A stretch of DNA of 64,000 bases from CAVTSA01 sp963737225 (GTDB lineage: Bacteria > Chloroflexota > Dormibacteria > Dormibacterales > Dormibacteraceae). The notes under the pieces are model-generated. The model had not been told where the DNA came from. It saw only the letters and a list, made by a program, of their open reading frames with translations, and made no database searches. This document shows positions 18,447-27,088 of the stretch, piece after piece; the first letter of the stretch is position 1; every line of letters starts with the position of its first letter. A program made the translations under genes and the position numbers. The DNA is taken from contig CAVTSA010000005.1 of the NCBI GenBank assembly GCA_963737225.1, forward strand, positions 372,001 through 436,000, written 5' to 3'.

Positions 18447-18932
18447 GTGACAACGACTGGACCAACCTTTTCGCGGGACGAACGATGGGTGTGGGATGGA
18501 GCCCGCTGGCAGCCCGCCTTGTCGGCCGACGGCACTTGGAGATGGAACGGATCCGAGTGGGTACCAGTCCCGCGCCCGCCAGGAGTTCACCGACTGGCCG
18601 CGACCTCGATCATCTGCGGCGTCACTGCGCTGGTGACCGTCCCTGGGTAGCCGATCGTGGTCGGAGCCATGGCAACGGCGATGAACCTGTCAGTGGCAAA
18701 CGGGAGTTACAACGAGTTCGAGGCGTCGGCCTTCCTTCCCGCGCTCTGCGTCGTCTTGATACTTGGAGTCGTAGCAATTGCCGCGGGGTCGCGGGGGCTC
18801 ACGCAGCTCGGTCGATGGCGCGGCAGAAAGAACCGGCAAGGGATGGTGCGCGCGGGCCGGGTCTGCGGGATCGTCGCGTTGTGCCTCATTCCCCTTCTTC
18901 TTTTGGAGCTCGCGATTCTCGCCGACAGTTGA
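18447..18932 (+). pseudogene. paralog 4 of the WDG membrane protein, in-frame TAG
   Basis: ATG 18447 opens RDERWVWDGARWQPALS and GTWRWNGSEWVPV, close to the WDG repeat of paralog 1, then LAATSIICGVTALVTVPG. A TAG at 18648-18650 interrupts, and the same frame continues with FLPALCVVLILGVVAIAAGS and GIVALCLIPLLLLELAILAD to the stop at 18932. Apart from the single TAG the copy is complete, so either one nonsense mutation killed it or two short products are made. Confidence 0.65.
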
Positions 18933-19268
18933 TGCCGCCTGGTGTCGCAGATTGTCCTCTCCGGGCCATCGGACTGTCGTCAACGGCGGAGGTACAGCCG
19001 GCGATCCAGGACCGCGTTGGGACACACTACGACCTCGGCGGGCGGCCGTAATTGAAAACGCCAGATACGCCCGATCGCGCCTAAGGACCGATTGAATCAC
19101 TGAATGCCCGACACGGCCCTTGCCTTGACGTTGGCGGCCACCTCTTCTAACTCAATTGATCGCTGCTGACTTGCGTCGCCCTGATGTACACCATGCGGAT
19201 CGAGCCAGGACGCCTCCTGTTGCGCAGCGGCACCGGTAGCACATGCAGCAACGGGTCCCGAGCGAGCC
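18933..19268. other. 336-nt region without a supported gene
   Basis: This lies between the last paralog and the convergent TIGR02206-type gene. I see no coding signature, tRNA-like fold or strong hairpin. Confidence 0.4.
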
Positions 19269-19985
19269 TCAGGCCCCCCGGGCCGGCTCGTGCTGGGAGG
19301 ACTCCCCGGCGCGCCGGGATAGGCGCCGCATCAACCAGAACGGCGTGTTGAGGATGAGCAGGACCACTATGCCCAGCCCGATCATGCTGGGGATGTACCA
19401 GGGCCACGGTCCGAGCAGGTTGAGCACGCTGGCGGTCGGCGGCGGCTCCCGGAGGTAGAGGTAGTCGCTGCCGGTGAGAAAATCGACACCGGCGATCACT
19501 ACCAGGTAGCCAAATGTGATCGCTGTTATCCGCGGCACCGCCCACGGGCGAGGCACCAGCTTGAGCCCGACCACGAGGAAGATGGCGGCCATCACGATGC
19601 CGCCGTGATTGATGAAGTACTGGAAGTAGAAGTAGGTCGGGAACAGGTTCGACGCGCTGAGCTCCGGAGTGAGCAAGGCCTGGATGGTTCCCCCCAGCCC
19701 CCAGAAATAGGTGATCTCGACCAGTATCGGTGTCCGCCACCACAGCGCGGCCCCGGCGACGAAGGTGCCGATCTCGCAGAGGTTGAGCGGGAGCAATTGG
19801 AGGGAAAGTGAGTTCCGCTCCACGACGTACCAGCTGAGCTGGTTCGCAACCAGGAACACCCCGAGTGCGCGCGCGAAGATGGTAGTCCACCGACCGGGAT
19901 ACAGACGAGCCGCGATCGTCACCGCCGCGATCGCAACGGCGATTCCGGCGAGTGAGAGGAAGTATTCGGTAGAGAAGATCCGCAT
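19269..19985 (-). CDS. TIGR02206-type integral membrane protein
   Basis: A 238-residue protein with about seven hydrophobic helices. Family-like segments include LSLQLLPLNLCEIGTFVAGA, YFWGLGGTIQALLTPEL, YFQYFINHGGIVMAAIFLVV and GVDFLTGSDYLYLREPP, matching the YwaF/TIGR02206 group of unknown function. The start at 19985 (MRIFSTEYFLSLAG) fits the family. It is monocistronic as far as visible. Confidence 0.85.
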   Translation of the reverse strand: MRIFSTEYFLSLAGIAVAIAAVTIAARLYPGRWTTIFARALGVFLVANQLSWYVVERNSLSLQLLPLNLCEIGTFVAGAALWWRTPILVEITYFWGLGGTIQALLTPELSASNLFPTYFYFQYFINHGGIVMAAIFLVVGLKLVPRPWAVPRITAITFGYLVVIAGVDFLTGSDYLYLREPPPTASVLNLLGPWPWYIPSMIGLGIVVLLILNTPFWLMRRLSRRAGESSQHEPARGA

Positions 19986-20541
19986 CGCTGTTCGCCACCG
20001 CTATTCTGCGCCTAGACTTCTCTGCCCGCGCGATGAGTATTCGGGCGGCGTCGTCAGGCGCGAGGGCTGCATGCGTCCTGCCACATCTGGCCGGGATTCC
20101 GTTTCACCCCGGATTCGGGATGTTGCGGCGCCGGAGATTGAGGTCGCATCGATGGGCTCGCCAGGGAGATGTTTGACGCTGAGCATAGGGCTCCTCCTTT
20201 ATCGGACGGGCGGCGGCTACGTCGGCGCTCTCAGTGTTCCACCGGTCCGTGGGATGCGTCATCGGTAAGGTGGGTCGGAACTTTTGCAGACGTGGGTCGG
20301 GGATTTGAGATATGCAGCTTTAAGTCCGCGGTGTCAATCCCTTTTTTGGGACAGGCGAGGGGCTCGTCGGGACGTTGAGGTTGGTGCTCCTCGCGGGACG
20401 CCAGGCGACTGCCAACTTGATCGCGCCGCCGGCGATGAGGGTGGCGGCGACGTCCTCGTGCCCCAGCGAGCGAATTCCACCGCCCGACCGAGCGCCTGCG
20501 GTGAACGGCTCCCGGCTGCGGCTCCGCTCCAGCTCGCGCAC
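19986..20541. other. 556-nt region without a supported gene
   Basis: This holds the promoter side of the membrane-protein gene at its left edge. Open frames exist on both strands but none resembles a family. The stretch from about 20280 carries several short direct-repeat-like GTGGGTCGG words (at 20270 and 20290) without a clear array. Confidence 0.35.
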
Positions 20542-20789
20542 TCCCTCTAACTGCAGGCGCAGGCGGGACTGTCGGCACGGCATACCTGCAGAACTTCTTC
20601 TCTTCCGGGGGCACCGGTCCGTTCACCTGGTCGGTCGCAGCAGGCCAGCTGCCGTCCGGGGTAACGCTCACCGGCAACCACCTGAGCGGCACCCCGACGA
20701 CCCTCGGAACCCCCCGATTCACCATCGAGGTCACCGATAGCGCGGGGAGTCACGCCACCGAATCAGGCAGCATCACCATCACAAGCTGA
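20542..20789 (+). pseudogene. Ig-like (He_PIG) domain fragment
   Basis: One frame without a start codon reads GGTVGTAYLQNFFSSGGTGP, FTWSVAAGQLPSGVTLTGNH, LSGTPTTLGTPRFTIEVTDS and AGSHATESGSITIT, ending at TGA 20787-20789. This is a single putative-Ig (He_PIG) repeat of the kind found in tandem in large surface proteins. With no start, signal peptide or further repeats, it is a C-terminal scrap. Confidence 0.6.
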
Positions 20790-20931
20790 TCGGACTCCGG
20801 CGCTAGAGACGGCGGCATGGCGACAGCTCCAGCGCTAATCGGTTGCACGCGCCGGAGTTCGCCGCGCCCCTGTGGGAACCCGGTCGAGGCGCCGCCGCAC
20901 CTATGGGCCGACCTGGTCGTGCGTGCCTCGT

Positions 20932-21435
20932 CTAGAGCGCTGTGGTCCGAGGGCGGCGCCAAGCCAGGACGATGGCCAGGGACTGGATGACCAGCACGCT
21001 CACCGCGATGATGCCGACGGTGATCGCAGCGAAGAGTCCTGGATAGGCGTGAAAGTACGAAGGGACCCGGCGGCTTGGCACGACGACCACGCCGATGGTC
21101 GCGGCAACCAGGCCACAGTACGTTCCGATCATGAATCCGCGGTGCCGCCGGACGTTGCCACGCCGCGCGAAGAGCACACCGAGGCTCAGGCTGACGATCG
21201 TCCATGCCGCGAGCGCGTGCAGGAATATCCCGAGTGGTTCGACGTAGCCGTGTAGGCCGCCGATGAAGAAGGAGCCGGCAGACACAAACAACATGAAGAT
21301 CACCCAGGTCCGACCAACGGCTCGATGGAGCCGATCGCCCCGCTTTCGGCGCAACAGGTTGAACCCGCCGAGCACGAGGGCAGCTGTGGCCACAATGGCA
21401 TGGATGGCGATCACAGGTGTCCAGGGTTGCAACAT
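20932..21435 (-). CDS. DUF2306-type membrane protein
   Basis: A 167-residue protein with four hydrophobic helices: PVIAIHAIVATAALVLGGFN, TWVIFMLFVSAGSFFIGGL, FLHALAAWTIVSLSLGVLFA and ITVGIIAVSVLVIQSLAIVL. The order of His and Arg residues (HAIVATAALVLGG, LHRAVGRTWV, RRHRGFMIGTYCGL) matches DUF2306 proteins of unknown function. ATG 21435 is chosen because upstream in-frame sequence reads into unrelated DNA. It is next to a conjugative remnant on the opposite strand. Confidence 0.75.
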   Translation of the reverse strand: MLQPWTPVIAIHAIVATAALVLGGFNLLRRKRGDRLHRAVGRTWVIFMLFVSAGSFFIGGLHGYVEPLGIFLHALAAWTIVSLSLGVLFARRGNVRRHRGFMIGTYCGLVAATIGVVVVPSRRVPSYFHAYPGLFAAITVGIIAVSVLVIQSLAIVLAWRRPRTTAL

Positions 21436-21445
21436 GACGGCTCCA

Positions 21446-21968
21446 AGTGTGGTTGATGCGGACCGCGTCGTGAGCATTCCGGCCGAGGTGGTCCGGGAGG
21501 AGATGGACTCGCGGCAAAACCGTCGCGAGCGGAGTCTCACCGACTGCCAGCGCCGGATGATCCGCGAGGTCTGTGAGGCCCCGGTTGGCGTACTCGTGAT
21601 CGAAGGCGGAGCGGGCACCGGGAGGACGGCGGCCGCCGAGTCGCCTGCAGCGCATACGAGAGCTTCGGCCTGACGATCGTGGGCGCCACTCTGCCCGGTC
21701 GCGCAGGCGTCCAGCCGGCTCAGGACTCCGGGATCCGCTCGGAGACGATCAAGACCACGCTGCAGTGTTCGGGAGCGCGGCCTCGCGCTGCCTCGAGGGT
21801 CCGCGCTCCTGGTCGACGAGGGCGGCATGGTGGGCTCGGCGACCGCGCCAAATCCTCCAATTACGCAGACGAGCAGTGGTCGAAGCTCGTCCTGATCGGT
21901 GATCCTGCCCCACTCCAGCCGATTGAAGGTGGAGCCGCGTTCAGGGCGTTGGGGGGATCGCCTCAGTA
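21446..21968 (+). pseudogene. conjugative relaxase/helicase (TraA/MobF type) remnant
   Basis: Pieces in shifting frames follow the helicase part of TraA/TrwC-type relaxases: SLTDCQRRMIREVCEA, GVLVIEGGAGTGRTAAA (Walker A with Arg replacing the Lys), LTIVGATLPGRAGVQPAQDS, then GSALLVDEGGMVGS (Walker B) and KLVLIGDPAPLQPIEGGAAF (motif III). Frameshifts separate them, and both the relaxase domain and the later motifs are absent. It is evidence that an integrative-conjugative element once sat here. Confidence 0.65.
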
Positions 21969-22035
21969 GAGTCGGCGAAATCATGTCCCGGGCCCGATCG
22001 GCTTCGATGGACCTTCCGCCCACCCGGAATCGGAC

Positions 22036-22200
22036 CTACTTCAGGCCAGTCAGGGAAATGCCCTGAATGAAGTACTTTTGGGCCACCAAGAAAACGAATA
22101 GCGCAGGGGTAGTGAAGAGAACACTGGCAGCCATGAGTGGGCCCCACTCAACTCCGTGTTCGTTGAAGAATGCCGGCTTGGCGAGAGGCAGCACAACGAC
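22036..22200 (-). pseudogene. sugar ABC transporter permease, C-terminal remnant
   Basis: The reverse strand reads LPLAKPAFFNEHGVEWGPLM, then AASVLFTTPALFVFLVAQKY and FIQGISLTGLK before TAG at 22036-22038. This is the conserved C-terminus of MalG-type permeases. The text jumps directly from the 'LPLxKPA' EAA-loop end to 'xEWGPLMAAS', so the usual transmembrane segment between them has been deleted. No other transporter gene is adjacent. Confidence 0.6.
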
Positions 22201-22283
22201 GGATCCTGCAACCCTGAGCCAAGCCGAGGTGTACGCCGACCCGCGCTACCCCATCGGCCATCCGCGCAGAGGAGGAATTGATC

Positions 22284-22748
22284 GTGGGCGCTATCGAAGC
22301 GAGGCTCCAGGCGCTCGGCATTGAGCTTCCGACCAAGCTCCACAAGGGCAAAGGGTTGATCCCTGCCGTCCAGCACGGGGATCTGCTCTTCGTCTCGGGC
22401 CACGGGCCGGAGGCGAACGACGGGACGCTCCTTTACCGCGGCCGGGTCGGCGCCGAGGTGAGTCCGGCGCAGGCCTACCAGGCCGCCCGTGCGACGGGCA
22501 TCCAGCTCCTTCGGAGCATCCGCGATCACCTCGGCGACCTGGACCGGGTGGAGCGCATCGTCAAAGTGCTCGGCTTCGTGAACAGCGCCCCTGATTTCCA
22601 TGACCAACCAGGCGTGATGCACGGCTTCAGCGATCTCATGGTCGACGTCTTCGGTGCCCAGCGCGGCCAGCACGCACGGAGCGCGATCGGCGCCTCCAAT
22701 CTCCCGAACAATCAGCCTGTCGAGATGATTGTGTCGATCCGCACGTGA
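22284..22748 (+). CDS. RidA/YjgF-family protein
   Basis: A 154-residue protein of the RidA superfamily, longer than the roughly 130-residue classic form. Seen: GDLLFVSGHGPEAN, QAYQAARATGIQLLRSIRDH, LDRVERIVKVLGFVNSAPDF and HARSAIGASNLPNNQPVEMI, with the usual Arg-Ser of the active-site cleft as ARSAIG. Classic RidA deaminates reactive enamine/imine intermediates. GTG 22284 is chosen because AGGAGG at 22270-22275 is then 8 nt upstream. Confidence 0.85.
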   Translation: MGAIEARLQALGIELPTKLHKGKGLIPAVQHGDLLFVSGHGPEANDGTLLYRGRVGAEVSPAQAYQAARATGIQLLRSIRDHLGDLDRVERIVKVLGFVNSAPDFHDQPGVMHGFSDLMVDVFGAQRGQHARSAIGASNLPNNQPVEMIVSIRT

Positions 22749-23168
22749 TGGGATCGGCTACGGTCCCTTGCGTGCCATGCCACGATCTGGCGCATTCGTG
22801 ACCCACCGGAGTCGTCGCGTCGAATGAACGGTGATTGCCGCAGGTGAACTCGGTCCATCTTCGGCCTGATTGATGTGCAGTTAGTGGCTCTGGGTCGGCG
22901 TCCGCGCGATTGCGACGTGACAGCGCCACTCCCGTGAACGCACTCTCGCTAGATCTCCTCGATGCGAGAGCGGCGCCTCGGTTGCAGCAGATTCAGGTCG
23001 ACACTGGCCAGGGATGGCGACTCGGCGGCAGCGAGTCGGGCGAGACCATACCACGCAAGCTCGACATGAGATCTCCGGCGTGCCGGAAGGTAGACGAGAC
23101 CCTCCGACGTAGCAGGCCCTCCACTATCAGTTGCAGTGAGGGAGGCGCGTCTCATGCAAGTAGGTTGG
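22749..23168. other. 420-nt gap between convergent genes
   Basis: This lies between RidA (+) and an acyl-CoA dehydrogenase (-). On the reverse strand (22949-23060) ELAWYGLARLAAAESPSLAS followed by VDLNLLQPR weakly resembles the end of NDP-forming acyl-CoA synthetases, without any surrounding domain. No terminator with a T-run is seen. Confidence 0.35.
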
Positions 23169-24167
23169 CTACAGGCCGAGGTGTTCGGCAAGGCGGTCAA
23201 GGTGCCAGCGTTCTGCACCGTAACTCTGGCTTAACGCCAGCGAGTGCTTGATCCAGAGCTGGAGGTCGTATTCGGCGGCGAAGCCGATGCCGCCGTGCAC
23301 CTGGAGCGAATCGCGGGCGGTGCGGATGGCGGCGCGGTTCGCGTAGAGCTTGGCGAGCGAGACCGAGGCCGACCGACCGGGCCGCCCCCGGGCCACGGCC
23401 CAAGCTGCGGCGTAGACCGCCGGCCGCGCGAGCTCGATGGCTACCGCGCTGTCGACCAAGCGGTGCTTCACGGCCTGGAAGGAGCCGATCGCGCGCCCGA
23501 ACTGGTGCCGCTCCTCCGCGTATGCAATGGCCTGCTCGAGCATCCGCTGGGAAGCGCCCACCAGCTCGGCTGCGGCCGCCAGCGTGCAGCGGTCCCAGGC
23601 CAGCCGTAGCTGGTCGCCGGGGATCTGCAGCAGCTCGCCCGCCCCAGGTTCGACCTCCAAGCTGGCGAGATCTCGGGCGGGCGCGAATGAGGGCTGCGCC
23701 AGCACGCGGCAGCGGTCGGGAGCGACGGCGCAGACGCCTGCCTCGACCTCGAGCAGGACAAGGCCCGCGACCGAGACGCCCGCCACGTACGGCTGTTCGG
23801 CGAGTCCGAGCGCGAGCGTAGCCGAGCCGTCCGCGATCTTAGGAAGCCAGGCCCGGGCCAGATCGTTATCGGCCGCCGCGAGCAGGCCAGCCGCCGCCGC
23901 CAGCTCGCCCACGCGGAGCGGTAGCGCGGCACGCCCGCACTCCTCCAACGCCAGCACGAGGTCGAGCTCGTCGCCCCCGAGGCCTCCCGAGGCCTCGGGG
24001 AGTGTGATCGCGGTGACCCCGAGGCTCCCGAGCTTTGGCCACAACGCCGAGGGTGGCTCATCGCTCTCCCAGGCTCGCCGCAGCGCAGCGGCAGGCCATT
24101 CCCTCTCCAGGAATCCGCGGACGGAGGTGCGGAGGAGGAGTTGCTCCTCCGAAAACTCGAAATTCAT
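23169..24167 (-). CDS. acyl-CoA dehydrogenase, short subunit (ChsE2/FadE-like)
   Basis: A 332-residue acyl-CoA dehydrogenase. Seen: MNFEFSEEQLLLRTSVRGFL, the helical N-domain, and QFGRAIGSFQAVKHRLVDSA, DSLQVHGGIGFAAEYDLQLW in the C-domain. It is shorter than the usual 380 residues in the middle beta domain. Its ATG overlaps the stop of the longer subunit at 24164. Steroid-degrading actinobacteria make alpha2beta2 dehydrogenases from such adjacent pairs (FadE26/27, FadE28/29, FadE31-33), so these two probably form one heteromer. The operon is preceded by a weak copy of the island's palindrome. Confidence 0.85.
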   Translation of the reverse strand: MNFEFSEEQLLLRTSVRGFLEREWPAAALRRAWESDEPPSALWPKLGSLGVTAITLPEASGGLGGDELDLVLALEECGRAALPLRVGELAAAAGLLAAADNDLARAWLPKIADGSATLALGLAEQPYVAGVSVAGLVLLEVEAGVCAVAPDRCRVLAQPSFAPARDLASLEVEPGAGELLQIPGDQLRLAWDRCTLAAAAELVGASQRMLEQAIAYAEERHQFGRAIGSFQAVKHRLVDSAVAIELARPAVYAAAWAVARGRPGRSASVSLAKLYANRAAIRTARDSLQVHGGIGFAAEYDLQLWIKHSLALSQSYGAERWHLDRLAEHLGL

Positions 24168-25327
24168 CCGCGGGGAAGACCCAGGCCGCGCTCAGCGATG
24201 AGGTTGCGTTGGATCTCGCTGGTGCCGGCGTAGATCGTCCCAGCCAGCGAGAAGAGGTAGTCCCGCGCCCAGCGCCCACCGTCCTCGGCCCCCGGCGCAC
24301 CTTCCCAAAGCTCTGCGGCTGGGCCGAGAAGGCGCAGCGCCAGCTCCTGGAGCCGGATGTCCATCTCGGACCAGGCCAGCTTGTTGATATTCGCATACAC
24401 GGGCGAGACTTCGCTTCCCCGGTCGCGGCCGGCGTTCCAGAGATTTAGAAACCGATAGGCCTCGGTCGAGGCCCAAGCGTCGGCCAAGTCGCGCCGGACC
24501 CCCCCATCGTAGCCCTTCCGCCTACCCAGTGCGAGCAGGCGCTCCGCCACGGCGGTGAACCTCCCCGGGGGACGGAGGAAGGCACTCCTCTCGAAGCCAA
24601 GAGTGGCCATCGCCACCCTCCAGCCCTCACCGTCGGCGCCCACCGCATTCCCAACCGGCACGCGCGCCTCATCGAAGAAGACTTCGGCGAATCCCGACCG
24701 ACCGTCCATCTCCTCGATCGCACGAGTCGTGACGCCCTCGGTGCGGCGCGGGACCAGGAGAAAGGTCAGACCGTGATGGTCCTTGGTCTGGGGATCGACT
24801 CGGACCAGCGCGAAATACCAGTCAGCGAAGGACCCTCGCGAGACCCAGGTCTTTTGGCCGCGGAGGATGTACTCGTCGCCATCACGGATGGCGCGGGTGG
24901 TGAGTGATGCGAGGTCGCTCCCTGCGCCCGGCTCGGACCAGGCCTGGGCCCAGATCTCCTCGCCGGCTGCCAAGGGTCGCAGGAACCGGTCCTTTTGCGC
25001 CGGGCTGCCCAGGGCCATGAGAGTCGGCCCGAGCATGGCCAAGCCGTTCTGATTGACGCGATCAGGTGCACCCGCCCGCGCGTACTCCTCCTCGAAGAGC
25101 AGGACCTCGAAAAGGGTCGCTTCGCGCCCCCCAAACACTCGCGGCCAGCCCGGTACGGACCAGCCGCCGCGAAAGAGCTTTTGTTCCCATCGCCGGTGCT
25201 CCTCGAAGCCGTCCGCCGTGTCGTGATGCTCGAGCGCCTGCTCGGGAACGTTGGCTCTGAGCCATTCCCTCGCCTCGGCCTGGAAGCTGACCTCAGCTTT
25301 GCTGAGGTCGAGGTCAATGCCCGGCAT
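24164..25327 (-). CDS. acyl-CoA dehydrogenase, long subunit (FadE-like)
   Basis: A 387-residue acyl-CoA dehydrogenase with all three domains: EAREWLRANVPEQALEHHDT at the start, IWAQAWSEPGAGSDLASLTT (flavin/substrate motif), FLLVPRRTEGVTTRAI in the beta domain and FSLAGTIYAGTSEIQRNLIA with AERGLGLPR at the end. No Shine-Dalgarno is seen before ATG 25327. Instead TATCAT lies exactly 7 nt upstream (complement strand), the spacing of leaderless actinobacterial genes. It oxidises an acyl-CoA to the enoyl-CoA with electrons going to ETF. The family fits steroid ring/side-chain catabolism; the exact substrate is inference. Confidence 0.9.
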   Translation of the reverse strand: MPGIDLDLSKAEVSFQAEAREWLRANVPEQALEHHDTADGFEEHRRWEQKLFRGGWSVPGWPRVFGGREATLFEVLLFEEEYARAGAPDRVNQNGLAMLGPTLMALGSPAQKDRFLRPLAAGEEIWAQAWSEPGAGSDLASLTTRAIRDGDEYILRGQKTWVSRGSFADWYFALVRVDPQTKDHHGLTFLLVPRRTEGVTTRAIEEMDGRSGFAEVFFDEARVPVGNAVGADGEGWRVAMATLGFERSAFLRPPGRFTAVAERLLALGRRKGYDGGVRRDLADAWASTEAYRFLNLWNAGRDRGSEVSPVYANINKLAWSEMDIRLQELALRLLGPAAELWEGAPGAEDGGRWARDYLFSLAGTIYAGTSEIQRNLIAERGLGLPRG

Positions 25328-25334
25328 GAGCTAA

Positions 25335-25348
25335 ATGATATAGATGAT
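25335..25348 (-). promoter_or_regulatory. weak copy of the island operator, overlapping a leaderless -10
   Basis: On the + strand this reads ATGAT-ATAG-ATGAT, two half-sites at the same 4-nt spacing as the perfect copies at 27247, 41743 and 50585, but with the left half ATGAT instead of ATCAT. On the gene's strand it contains TATCAT followed by 7 nt and the ATG of the dehydrogenase pair. Confidence 0.5.
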
Positions 25349-25436
25349 TGCCACGTGAGCGCGTGAGAGGCCTCTTCCGCTCGGTCGCACCTCGCCCGGC
25401 ACCTGCCCGCCGCCCCGGGCCTCTGCGCGGCACACC

Positions 25437-26648
25437 TTACTTGACCAGGATCGTGCCCGATCCATGCCCGAAGAGACCCTGATTGACGGCGAGGCCGACG
25501 CGGGCATCCTCGATCTGCCGCGATCCGGCCTGACCCCGGAGTTGGCGGGTCAGCTCGCAGACTTGGGCCAGGGCCTGCGCTGGGACGGCCTCTCCAAAGC
25601 TTGCCAAGCCGCCGGACGCGTTCACCGGCACCCGGCCACCAACAGCGGTGGCGCCGCTGAGAAGGAGTGACTCCGCCTCGCCCTCGGCGCACAGCCCGAT
25701 GTCCTCATACCAGTCCAACTCAAGGGCACTGGAAAGGTCGTATACCTCCGCCAGGGAGAGATCCTCGGGGCCCAGCCCCGCTTCCTCATACGCCGCTCGC
25801 GCAATGCTCTTCTTGAAGGTCGCCCCGCTCGTCCCGTCCGCGGTGACCGAGTTCGCGCTCATCTTGGTTGGCACCGGGTCCGTTCCGAGGTTGGGGAGGT
25901 CGACGATGCGATTGGGGAACGTCGGCGTGACGGTGGAGACGGCGCGCAGCTTGACCGGGCGTGAGCTCTTCCGCGCTGCGTAATCGAGGCTCGTCAGAAC
26001 GACGGCGGCAGCGCCGTCGCTGGTGGCGCAGATGTCGAACAGGTGGAGCGGATCGGCAACGATGGGCGACGCGAGCACCTCTTCGACCGTCGGCGGCTTC
26101 CGGTAGCGCGCGTTCGGATTCTCGGCTCCGTGACGGCCGTTCTTGACGCGGACTTCGGCAAAGGTCTCGGCGGTCGCGCCGTAGAGGTCCATCCGGCGCC
26201 GCGCATAGAGGCCGAAGAAAGTCGGGTTCGTCGCCCCCACCAGGTGAAAGCGCAGCCAGTCGGGATCCGCCTTGCGCTCACCGGCAGTAGGGGCGAGGAA
26301 GCCTTTTGGTGTGGTGTCGGCGCCGATCACCAGCGCAACGTCACAGGCCCCCGAAAGGATGTACTCGCGCGCGACGGAGAGGGCCACCGCGCCGGAAGCA
26401 CAGGCGGCATAGTTGGAGACGATCCGCGCGCCTGTCCAGCCCAGGGCTTGCGCGAAGGTCGAGCCTGAGACAAAACCCGGATAGCCATTTCGGATTGTAT
26501 TGGCTCCGGACACCAGCTGGACGTCCCGCCAGTCGAGCTGCGCGTCCGCGAGCGCGGCGCGGGCCGCTACCACGCCGTACTCGACGAAGTCCCGGCCCCA
26601 CTTGCCCCAGGGGTGCATGCCGACTCCAAGGACCGCCACATCCCTCAT
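25437..26648 (-). CDS. thiolase-like lipid-transfer protein (Ltp2-type)
   Basis: A 403-residue thiolase-fold protein: RDVAVLGVGMHPWGKWGRDF, NYAACASGAVALSVAREYIL (position of the nucleophilic Cys), FDICATSDGAAAVVLTSLDY and VNASGGLASFGEAVPAQALA. The last motif normally contains GHP(x)GATG; here His is replaced (SFGEAVPA), so this is unlikely to be a normal thiolase. Ltp2-type proteins, which act with a DUF35 partner as retro-aldolases on steroid side-chain CoA esters, also depart from thiolase chemistry. The overlap with the DUF35 gene (ATGA at 26645-26648) supports that assignment. GGTGGAGG precedes the start. Confidence 0.75.
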   Translation of the reverse strand: MRDVAVLGVGMHPWGKWGRDFVEYGVVAARAALADAQLDWRDVQLVSGANTIRNGYPGFVSGSTFAQALGWTGARIVSNYAACASGAVALSVAREYILSGACDVALVIGADTTPKGFLAPTAGERKADPDWLRFHLVGATNPTFFGLYARRRMDLYGATAETFAEVRVKNGRHGAENPNARYRKPPTVEEVLASPIVADPLHLFDICATSDGAAAVVLTSLDYAARKSSRPVKLRAVSTVTPTFPNRIVDLPNLGTDPVPTKMSANSVTADGTSGATFKKSIARAAYEEAGLGPEDLSLAEVYDLSSALELDWYEDIGLCAEGEAESLLLSGATAVGGRVPVNASGGLASFGEAVPAQALAQVCELTRQLRGQAGSRQIEDARVGLAVNQGLFGHGSGTILVK

Positions 26649-27088
26649 CGCAACGCCTCCACCGGCCTCCATTTCCAGACCATGTACGCGGTGTCGCCCT
26701 CGCTGTAGAGCTCCTCGACCACGAGCTCGACCTCACTTCCGACCTTCAGATCGGGGACTCCGAAACCATCCGCCACCATCCCCAGGACGACGATGCCTTC
26801 CTGCTCGAGCTCTACGGCCGCGATCGCAAAAGGCGCGTAGGTATCGCCTCGAGGGACGTATGGCGGCGGCGGCTGATACCGGGCGTCGGTATAGGACCAA
26901 ACGCGGCCGCGGCGGGAAAGCGCGATCTCCTCGAGGTTCTGGCTCTGGCAATGCGGGTTGCGGCAGTAGAGCGAGGGCTTCGGGAAGTACACGCAGCCGC
27001 AGTCCCGACAGCGCTTGCCGAGCAGCCGCGGCTCGTCATCGAGCGTGAACCATCCTTCAACGGCGGGGATACGGATCTTCAGACTCAT
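26645..27088 (-). CDS. DUF35 OB-fold/zinc-ribbon protein
   Basis: A 147-residue protein. The N-terminal rubredoxin-like zinc ribbon CRDCGCVYFPKPSLYCRNPH continues to C (CxxC...CxxxxC type), followed by an OB fold (GRVWSYTDARYQPPPPYVPR, YAPFAIAAVELEQEGIVVLG). DUF35 proteins bind acyl-CoA and partner thiolase-like enzymes, e.g. ChsH2 with Ltp2. It is the first gene of the leftward operon and shares a 200-nt divergent control region with the thiolase operon at 27291. Confidence 0.85.
   Translation of the reverse strand: MSLKIRIPAVEGWFTLDDEPRLLGKRCRDCGCVYFPKPSLYCRNPHCQSQNLEEIALSRRGRVWSYTDARYQPPPPYVPRGDTYAPFAIAAVELEQEGIVVLGMVADGFGVPDLKVGSEVELVVEELYSEGDTAYMVWKWRPVEALR

Noticed and set aside
20320..20583. 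Reverse-strand LGHEDVAATL resembling a recombinase C-terminal motif
   Set aside because: The following residues do not continue as an integrase, and no catalytic Arg or Tyr motif is near; a chance match.
22949..23218. End of an NDP-forming acyl-CoA synthetase
   Set aside because: Only about 30 residues look similar and no domain precedes them; kept as a remark in the gap entry.
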